Shown: positions 40,317 to 45,784 of the stretch, one piece after another
How positions within the stretch are numbered: position 1 is the first letter of the stretch
Layout of the letters: every line of letters starts with the position of its first letter
Assembly (NCBI GenBank): GCA_900554305.1
Contig: USGV01000011.1
Span: 1 to 45,784, forward strand
Direction: 5' to 3'
DNA: 45,784 nucleotides
From: an uncultured Mycoplasmatota bacterium
GTDB taxonomy: Bacteria; Bacillota_I; Bacilli_A; RF39; UBA660
Program-made: the position numbers and the translations under genes
The notes under the pieces: model-generated
The model's input: the letters and a program-made list of their open reading frames with translations, nothing else
Database searches by the model: none
Told to the model about the DNA's origin: nothing

Positions 40317-42290
40317 ATGCGCATGTTGAAGAAGTTAGTAAAACTTTTGGGGATTTTTATTGTTATTGCTCTTTTTTGTTACTTAGGTATTCAGCTTTAT
40401 GTCAAACTATCTCCTAAAGTTGTTATTAATACAACAAATAGTGTTTTTTTATATGATAAAAATGAAGAGGTTTTCTTTCAAGGAAATAACGAAAAAGAAT
40501 GGGTATCTCTTGATGATATTTCTCCATATGTTATTGACGCAACTATCTATACTGAGGATAAAAATTTTTATAAGCATCACGGATTTGATTATTTGCGGAT
40601 TTTAAAAGCATTTTATGTTAATTTGACTAGTGGTAGTACTCAGCAAGGGGCTTCTACTATTACACAGCAATATGCAAAAAATCTTTTTTTAACTTTTGAC
40701 AAAACTTGGAAAAGAAAATGGGATGAGATGTGGTATACCATAAAAATTGAATCCACTTATTCTAAAGATGAAATATTGGAGGGTTATCTCAACACAATTA
40801 ATTATGGTCACGGAATGTATGGAATCGAAAATGCTAGTAATTATTATTTTGGTAAAAGCGCTAAGGATTTAGACTTAGCAGAAGCTACTATGTTAACAGG
40901 AATTCCTAAATCTCCATCTAATTTCTCCCCCTTAGTAAATTTAGAAGCAGCAAAGGAAAGACAGTTACTTATCTTAAATTTGTTAGTGGAGAATGGCATT
41001 ATTACAGAAAAGGAAAAAGAAGATGCTTATCAAAAGGAGTTGCAATTTCTAGGGGAAAAGGAACGAGATGAATTAACTACAGTAATGTATTATCATGATG
41101 CAGTTATGGATGAATTGGAATCTATTGATAGTATACCTAAGTCTTATTCTGACACTAGTGGACTAAAAATTTATACTAATTTAGATTTGGATTTACAAAA
41201 AAAAGTAGAAGAAAATATCAAAGAATCAATTCCGGAAGAATCTGAAATACAAACGTCTGTTGTGTTGATGGATCCTAATACAGGAGGTGTTTTAGCTTTA
41301 GTTGGTGGTAAGGATTATGATGAATCTTCTTTTAATAGAGCTACTGATTCTTTAAGGCAAGTTGGCTCTACTATGAAACCGTACCTATACTATGCAGCAC
41401 TTGAAAATGGATTTACTTCTAGCTCATCTTTTACTAGTGAAGAGACTACTTTTGTATTTAATGATCAAGAGGACTATACTCCACAGAATTATAATAAAAC
41501 GTACGGAAATAAGCCTATCTCTATGGGGACAGCGATTGCATATTCTGAAAATATTTATGCTGTTAAAACTCATCTTTTTTTAGGAGGGGATTCTTTAATA
41601 AATGTAGCTAGGCGTGTAGGTATTACTGCAAAACTAGAAAATGTTCCTTCTCTTCCTTTGGGAACTAACGAAATCAATATATTGGAAATGGCTGCTGGAT
41701 ATTCTGCATTTGCAAACTTAGGAAACAAAGTTACTCCACATTTTATTGAAAGAGTTGAAGATTCTGATGGTACGGTCTTATATGAAGCAAAAAATTCTAA
41801 AGAAGCGGTATTGAATCCTAGTATTACTTTTATTTTAAATAATTTATTAACTGCCACTTATGATAGTGACTATATAGACTATAACTATCCTACTGCTATT
41901 GGTCTTGCTCCTAAACTTACGCATAAATACGCACTAAAAAGTGGTACTACTGAAACAGATAATTGGGATATTGGTTTTAATAATAATATTGTTTGTGCTG
42001 TATGGGTTGGATATGATGATAATCAGTCACTGAAAACTAGTGAATATAAGTATGCCCAAGACATATGGTATAAATCTATCGAATACTACGAAAGAAATAT
42101 TCCTGCTGGTGATGAGTGGTATGAAATGCCTAAAAATGTATCTGCTGTATTAGTCGAACCTATTTCTGGGCGCTTAGCAACTGATCAAGATAAAAAGAAG
42201 AAAATGATGTATTTTATTAAAGGAACTGAACCCGTTAGTACAGAACAAGAAGTATTTGATTCTAAAGTAGAAAATGTCAAACCTGCTTAA
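40317..42290 (+). CDS. Class A penicillin-binding protein (PBP1A-type)
   Basis: 657 residues: one membrane helix (~8-30), a GT51 glycosyltransferase (~45-225) with IYTEDKNFYKHHGFD (catalytic E80) and GASTITQQYAKNLF, and a transpeptidase domain with SxxK STMK (S351, K354), SxN SEN (S410) and KSG at 541. A short C-terminal tail of ~60 residues includes VEPISGRLA. It polymerises and crosslinks peptidoglycan outside the membrane. AAAGG precedes the ATG. It is divergent from the argS unit. Confidence 0.94.
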   Translation: MRMLKKLVKLLGIFIVIALFCYLGIQLYVKLSPKVVINTTNSVFLYDKNEEVFFQGNNEKEWVSLDDISPYVIDATIYTEDKNFYKHHGFDYLRILKAFYVNLTSGSTQQGASTITQQYAKNLFLTFDKTWKRKWDEMWYTIKIESTYSKDEILEGYLNTINYGHGMYGIENASNYYFGKSAKDLDLAEATMLTGIPKSPSNFSPLVNLEAAKERQLLILNLLVENGIITEKEKEDAYQKELQFLGEKERDELTTVMYYHDAVMDELESIDSIPKSYSDTSGLKIYTNLDLDLQKKVEENIKESIPEESEIQTSVVLMDPNTGGVLALVGGKDYDESSFNRATDSLRQVGSTMKPYLYYAALENGFTSSSSFTSEETTFVFNDQEDYTPQNYNKTYGNKPISMGTAIAYSENIYAVKTHLFLGGDSLINVARRVGITAKLENVPSLPLGTNEINILEMAAGYSAFANLGNKVTPHFIERVEDSDGTVLYEAKNSKEAVLNPSITFILNNLLTATYDSDYIDYNYPTAIGLAPKLTHKYALKSGTTETDNWDIGFNNNIVCAVWVGYDDNQSLKTSEYKYAQDIWYKSIEYYERNIPAGDEWYEMPKNVSAVLVEPISGRLATDQDKKKKMMYFIKGTEPVSTEQEVFDSKVENVKPA

Positions 42291-42310
42291 TTGACATTTT
42301 CTCTTTTTTT
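42271..42310 (+). terminator. PBP gene terminator, overlapping the next promoter
   Basis: A 10-bp stem AAAATGTCAA/TTGACATTTT spans the PBP stop codon and is followed by CTCT7. Its 3' arm begins with TTGACA, the -35 box of the following gene. Confidence 0.85.
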
Positions 42311-42319
42311 TGATATAAT
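42291..42319 (+). promoter_or_regulatory. Perfect consensus sigma-A promoter
   Basis: TTGACA (42291-42296), a 17-bp spacer and TATAAT (42314-42319) match the housekeeping consensus at every position. The start codon of the 576-residue protein lies 28 nt after the -10, behind AGGGGG. The -35 is part of the upstream terminator hairpin. Confidence 0.9.
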
Positions 42320-42346
42320 ATACGCATTATTTATAGGGGGATTATT

Positions 42347-44077
42347 ATGATAACGAATTTAGAAGAATTTTATAAAAAAATTCAAAATCCAATTCTTGAT
42401 GAAGGTAATTTCGATTCGTTGGTTGAAGCTTACGCAGATCACAATTTTTTAGACAGTAATTATCAAGGATCTATTAGTAATGTCTATGCCACAGGAAGCA
42501 ATATTTTTACTCCTGATGATTTAAATGAATTTTATGCTAAAATTTTTAATTATTGGAAAAAACATTTAACTACAAGAGAAATTGCTAATACTAGTCCGTT
42601 GTATTCTTTACAACAATATTTTAAGAATATAGGTGATGTTACAACTTGGAAAGACGCTGTTGCGGCTTTTCCTCATAAAAGAAAAACGGAATATCTAGAT
42701 AAATTTTTGAATGTTTCAAAAGATCATCAACGAATTAGTTCTGTTGATATCCATGAGCAGGATAGCAAGACGCAAACTACTCCTTTTGATGTTGAACATA
42801 TTTTATATGTGAATGTAGATTTAAAGCATCTTCATAAATTTGCTAGTGAATTCTTAGATAAATGTGAAAAAAAGAATTTACCTTATTTATTTGAGATACA
42901 AACTAGATTCAGAAATGATAAGTCGTTTGCTATTAGTTCCGATTCTAAACACCTTCTTGATTATTATCAAATATTACAAGAAATTATAAAAGAAGATAAA
43001 GAGTTAAAAGAACATATTTATCACCCACCCGTTTTTAGCGGTATTGTAGATGGATGGATTGGGTATGAATCTGCTGAAGTAGCTAAGAGTAAAGATACTG
43101 AGAAGTTTAATCATCTTATTCTTTCAAAAGGATTTAAAAAGATGGTTGCTGATCAACCTAAACTAGCCTTAGAAGATGAAGATGGCGAAAAAATGAGTAT
43201 CGTTGATTTAGCAAGTTCAAATGTTGTTTACAGTCAAATCGATTATTTATCAAAGATTGATAGAAAGCAATTGAAAGAATACTATAATCTTAAACCTCGT
43301 GATTTAAAAAGCAAGAAGTTCTTAAATTCCATATTTTCTAATGTAAAAGAGGAAATGTTAAAGGGCATTAAAAATAAAAGTTTTAAATTTGATGACGTTG
43401 TTATTGATTTTAGAAAAAGAGGCTTCTTTTCGAGAAAAAAAGTTCATAAAGACGGAATTACTATTTCACATCAAGATTTAGAACGTTCTTTATCAAAGAC
43501 ACTTCAGAATATTACTCAGGATTATCCTAAAACTAAATCTTTGTTACAAAAAGGAATTTTAAAGATGGCAGATGAAAAAGGTTTAGATGCTACTACTTTT
43601 TGTATGACAAAGAAAGATAAATCATTATTTAGTAAACTATTTACCGGTAAAAGTAAAGCAAAAAAAGATAAGAGAAAAGTAGAAAAGAAAAAGAACTTCA
43701 ACAGACAAACAGCACAAGATTTTACAAACTTTTTTGGTACAACTAGTACTAAATTATTGGAGGATAAAAAGAAAGAAAACAATCCTTTCCTTTATCACTT
43801 AACAAAAGATCAAATCATTCAAGATTTACCAATCAATTCTAAAGAGGCTAGCCGATTTAAAGGAGTTATGTCTGAGGATGAAATTCGACAATCACAAATT
43901 AAATTAGGGTTTATTTCTCCGAATTTAGACTTAGATTCTACGTATCGTTTAAAGAAAGATCAAATTATTCAAGATTTACCTATCTATTCTAAAGAAGAAA
44001 GTAGGTATCAGGGAGTAATGACTGAACAAGAAATAGAAAATAGCAAACAAAAAATTAAAACATTTTGTAAAAAATAA
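42347..44077 (+). CDS. Large protein of unknown function with duplicated C-terminal motif
   Basis: 576 residues, no signal peptide or membrane helix. The middle (DVEHILYVNVDLKHLHKFA, LPYLFEIQTRFRND, DYYQILQEIIKEDKEL) is well structured and loosely recalls a HopA1-like pattern, but I do not claim the family. A basic Lys-rich stretch lies near 430-455 (KAKKDKRKVEKKKNF). Two ~33-residue repeats follow at about 487-519 and 537-569, sharing KDQIIQDLPI and GVM, and nearly identical at DNA level for their first ~26 bases. It is driven by a consensus promoter and ends at a terminator, so it is a strong monocistronic gene. Confidence 0.6.
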   Translation: MITNLEEFYKKIQNPILDEGNFDSLVEAYADHNFLDSNYQGSISNVYATGSNIFTPDDLNEFYAKIFNYWKKHLTTREIANTSPLYSLQQYFKNIGDVTTWKDAVAAFPHKRKTEYLDKFLNVSKDHQRISSVDIHEQDSKTQTTPFDVEHILYVNVDLKHLHKFASEFLDKCEKKNLPYLFEIQTRFRNDKSFAISSDSKHLLDYYQILQEIIKEDKELKEHIYHPPVFSGIVDGWIGYESAEVAKSKDTEKFNHLILSKGFKKMVADQPKLALEDEDGEKMSIVDLASSNVVYSQIDYLSKIDRKQLKEYYNLKPRDLKSKKFLNSIFSNVKEEMLKGIKNKSFKFDDVVIDFRKRGFFSRKKVHKDGITISHQDLERSLSKTLQNITQDYPKTKSLLQKGILKMADEKGLDATTFCMTKKDKSLFSKLFTGKSKAKKDKRKVEKKKNFNRQTAQDFTNFFGTTSTKLLEDKKKENNPFLYHLTKDQIIQDLPINSKEASRFKGVMSEDEIRQSQIKLGFISPNLDLDSTYRLKKDQIIQDLPIYSKEESRYQGVMTEQEIENSKQKIKTFCKK

Positions 44078-44105
44078 AGCCAAGAATTTTCTTGGTTTTA
44101 TTATT
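44076..44105 (+). terminator. Terminator of the 576-residue protein gene
   Basis: AAGCCAAGAA/TTCTTGGTTT with a very short loop, followed by TTATTATT. Confidence 0.75.
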
Positions 44106-44131
44106 GTATTATTTCTTTTTAATCGTTTGTT

Positions 44132-44140
44132 TGGTATAAT
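44132..44140 (+). promoter_or_regulatory. Extended -10 promoter of the LemA-like gene and pta
   Basis: TGGTATAAT on the plus strand, 20 nt upstream of the start codon at 44161. Confidence 0.6.
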
Positions 44141-44160
44141 GATAATAATGAGGTGATATG

Positions 44161-44694
44161 ATGATAGAAGTTGTTTTGGCCTGTGTTGTTGTGTTTGCTT
44201 TAATTGGAATTGCTATTATTTTATTTCATAATAAATTTCAAATTTCTATTGTTAAAATGGAAGAAGCAGAAAATAATATAGACTTATTTTTACAAAGAAA
44301 GTTAGACTTACTTAAAAGGGCTAAGCAAGTAATTGCTAAAGAATTAAAATTAGAAGAATTTTTAGAACCGCTAGATAGTGAAACAATTACGGATTTAAAC
44401 CATTTTGAATTAAATGATTTATTAAAAAAATGCTATAATGAATTATTTCAAACTTTAGACGATAATGAAAAACTTTTTAAAAGTGAATCTTTAGTTCATA
44501 TTATTGATGATTTAAATACTAATGAAATTGACTTAGTTGCGGCTATTAAGTTTTATAATGATACAGTTGTTACATTTAATCAGCTTATTGTATCTTTCCC
44601 CTCTAATATTATTCGATTATTTTTTGGATATAGAAAAAAAGAATTCTATAATCATGAGAAAAGAGAAATTTATGAAATTTTAAAAGATAATTAG
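44161..44694 (+). CDS. LemA-like single-pass membrane protein
   Basis: 177 residues from the second of two adjacent ATG codons, the one correctly spaced (5 nt) from GAGGTG. One N-terminal membrane helix (~2-22) is followed by a helical bundle. EEAENNIDLFLQRKLDLLKR and FYNDTVVTFNQLIVSFPSNI with FFGYRKKEF are the LemA signatures. The bundle is probably cytoplasmic or extracytoplasmic depending on topology; the usual model puts it outside. Function of LemA is unsettled. pta follows 14 nt downstream and probably shares the transcript. Confidence 0.85.
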   Translation: MIEVVLACVVVFALIGIAIILFHNKFQISIVKMEEAENNIDLFLQRKLDLLKRAKQVIAKELKLEEFLEPLDSETITDLNHFELNDLLKKCYNELFQTLDDNEKLFKSESLVHIIDDLNTNEIDLVAAIKFYNDTVVTFNQLIVSFPSNIIRLFFGYRKKEFYNHEKREIYEILKDN

Positions 44695-44708
44695 AAAGAA
44701 GGTTTAAT

Positions 44709-45704
44709 ATGTCATTTATTGATAATATAAAAGAAAGAGCAAAAAAAGATAAAAAGACGATTGTTCTACCAGAAACAATGGATCGTCGTATTATGGAAGC
44801 TACAGAGAAAATATTAAAAGATGATATTGCAAATATTATATTAATTGGTAAAGAAGAAGAAATTGAAGAAAAAGGAAAAGGTTTCGATATTAGTAAGGCT
44901 ACTGTTATTAATCCTTTTACTTCTCCTCTAACTGATGAACTTATTGAAAAGTTAGTAGAGATTCGTAAAAATAAAGGGCTTACTTATGAAGATGCAAAGA
45001 AATTATTATTAGAAGATTACATGTATTATGCATGTATGTTAGTTAAAACCGGTAGAGCTGATGGTGTTGTTAGTGGTGCTTGTCATTCAACTGCAAATAC
45101 CTTAAGACCTGCTTTACAAATTATAAAGACTAAGCCCGGTACTATGTTGGTTTCAGCATTTTTCTTAATGGTTGTTCCGAATTGTAATTATGGGGAGCAG
45201 GGAACATTTATTTTTGCAGATAGTGGTTTAGAGCAAAATCCTACCCCTGAAAGATTAGCTGCAATTGCTGCTTCTAGTGCAGAAACATTCCAATTATTAG
45301 TTCAAAAAGAGCCTATCGTTGCAATGTTATCTCATTCCACTATGGGAAGTGCTTCTCATCCTGATGTTGATAAAGTGATTGAAGCTGTAAAGATTGCAAA
45401 AGAAAATTATCCACAATATAAAATTGATGGGGAATTACAATTAGATGCTGCTATTGTTCCAGAAGTTGCAGCTTCTAAAGCGCCTCATAGTCCGGTTGCT
45501 GGACGTGCTAATGTATTAGTTTTCCCTGATTTAGATGCTGGTAATATTGGATATAAACTAGTTCAAAGACTTGCTAAAGCAGAAGCTTATGGTCCTGTAA
45601 CACAAGGTATCGCAGCTCCTGTCAATGATTTATCACGTGGATGTAGTGCAGACGATATTGTCGGAGTTGTAGCAATTACAGCAGTTCAAGCTCAAAATAA
45701 ATAA
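44709..45704 (+). CDS. pta: Phosphate acetyltransferase
   Basis: 331 residues, typical of the short Pta. Motifs are IVLPETMDRRIMEA at the start, GRADGVVSGACHSTANTLRP, VAMLSHSTMGSASHPDV, and GRANVLVFPDLDAGNIGYKL near the end. It converts acetyl-CoA and phosphate into acetyl phosphate, which acetate kinase uses to make ATP, so the organism likely ferments to acetate. ackA is not in the window. AGAAGG precedes the ATG and a terminator follows. Confidence 0.95.
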   Translation: MSFIDNIKERAKKDKKTIVLPETMDRRIMEATEKILKDDIANIILIGKEEEIEEKGKGFDISKATVINPFTSPLTDELIEKLVEIRKNKGLTYEDAKKLLLEDYMYYACMLVKTGRADGVVSGACHSTANTLRPALQIIKTKPGTMLVSAFFLMVVPNCNYGEQGTFIFADSGLEQNPTPERLAAIAASSAETFQLLVQKEPIVAMLSHSTMGSASHPDVDKVIEAVKIAKENYPQYKIDGELQLDAAIVPEVAASKAPHSPVAGRANVLVFPDLDAGNIGYKLVQRLAKAEAYGPVTQGIAAPVNDLSRGCSADDIVGVVAITAVQAQNK

Positions 45705-45735
45705 AAGAGAAATGAATTTTCATTTCTCTTTTCCT
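45703..45735 (+). terminator. pta terminator
   Basis: AAAAGAGAAATGA/TCATTTCTCTTTT with a 3-nt loop, starting at the pta stop codon and ending in a T-rich tail. Confidence 0.85.
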
Positions 45736-45750
45736 AAATTCAAATTTCAA

Positions 45751-45774
45751 CCGCACCACCTGGTGCGGCTTTTT
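45751..45774 (+). terminator. Second, GC-rich terminator-like hairpin after pta
   Basis: CCGCACCA/TGGTGCGG with a 2-nt loop is followed by CTTTTT on the plus strand. It lies only 15 nt beyond the pta terminator, with no gene between. It is far more GC-rich than its surroundings. Confidence 0.65.
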
Positions 45775-45784
45775 GATACAATAA

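Noticed and set aside
43884..43890. Another Spo0A-type box (TTCGACA)
   Set aside because: It lies deep inside the coding sequence of the 576-residue protein, in frame with E-I-R-Q, and has no second box nearby.
1..45784. CRISPR arrays, insertion sequences, tRNA or rRNA genes
   Set aside because: No regularly spaced direct repeats, transposase motifs, terminal inverted repeats, tRNA cloverleaf patterns or rRNA segments were found on reading both strands.

Overview
This window looks like chromosomal DNA from a very AT-rich Bacillota, probably a spore-forming Bacilli/Erysipelotrichia-type gut bacterium. The evidence is the base composition, AGGAGG-type ribosome binding sites, extended -10 promoters (TGnTATAAT), a Bacillus-like order of housekeeping genes, an RNA polymerase delta subunit, an agr quorum-sensing locus, and two sporulation proteins (SpoIIQ-like and SpoIIR). 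The exact lineage cannot be fixed from sequence reading alone. Most genes lie on the minus strand. The plus-strand genes are a TsaC/Sua5 gene, agrBD, and a block from 40.3 kb to the end.

Layout. 1-1.3 kb: an XRE regulator with two membrane proteins (DUF2975, and a DUF4153/4173-like gene cut by the window edge). 1.4-4.3 kb: ftsE-ftsX with a coiled-coil M23 hydrolase, a divisome-controlled wall-hydrolase module. 4.3-7.2 kb: prfB, with its programmed +1 frameshift, and two YitT-type membrane proteins. 7.3-17 kb: an accessory block separating prfB from secA, which are usually adjacent. It holds a tightly packed five-gene operon (zinc-ribbon/LRR membrane protein, radical SAM/SPASM enzyme, small protein ending in 14 asparagines, second zinc-ribbon membrane protein, NADAR protein), followed by an ornithine-pathway dehydrogenase, two NUDIX hydrolases, tsaC/sua5, an HD hydrolase and a small membrane protein. 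17-20.5 kb: secA, hpf and a cold-shock protein. 20.5-23.5 kb: an agr locus with agrBD convergent to agrCA, where agrC carries an in-frame TAG. 23.5-31.5 kb: tagO, mbl, spoIIQ-like, DUF1146, rpiB, an unknown gene, a gene-free stretch with five TTTTCCACA motifs, rpmE, a degenerate SGNH protein, murA and fba. 31.6-40.2 kb: a three-gene unknown operon with a large alpha/beta-hydrolase, then mntP, spoIIR, prmC, prfA, rpoE, argS and a DUF1934-like gene. 40.3-45.7 kb (plus): a class A PBP, a large unknown protein behind a perfect consensus promoter, a LemA-like protein and pta.

The best candidate for an undescribed system is the radical SAM operon at 7.4-12.4 kb. A SPASM-type maturase overlaps by 8 nt a 118-residue protein with a Ser/Gly/Tyr-rich linker and an Asn14 tail, encoded by mixed AAT/AAC codons. 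Both sit between two zinc-ribbon membrane proteins, one displaying BspA-type leucine-rich repeats. This is consistent with production and surface handling of a modified peptide, but the chemistry and role are inference. Other leads are a perfect tandem pair of Spo0A-type boxes between the cold-shock gene and agrB, a single such box in the ftsE promoter, and the agrC nonsense codon.
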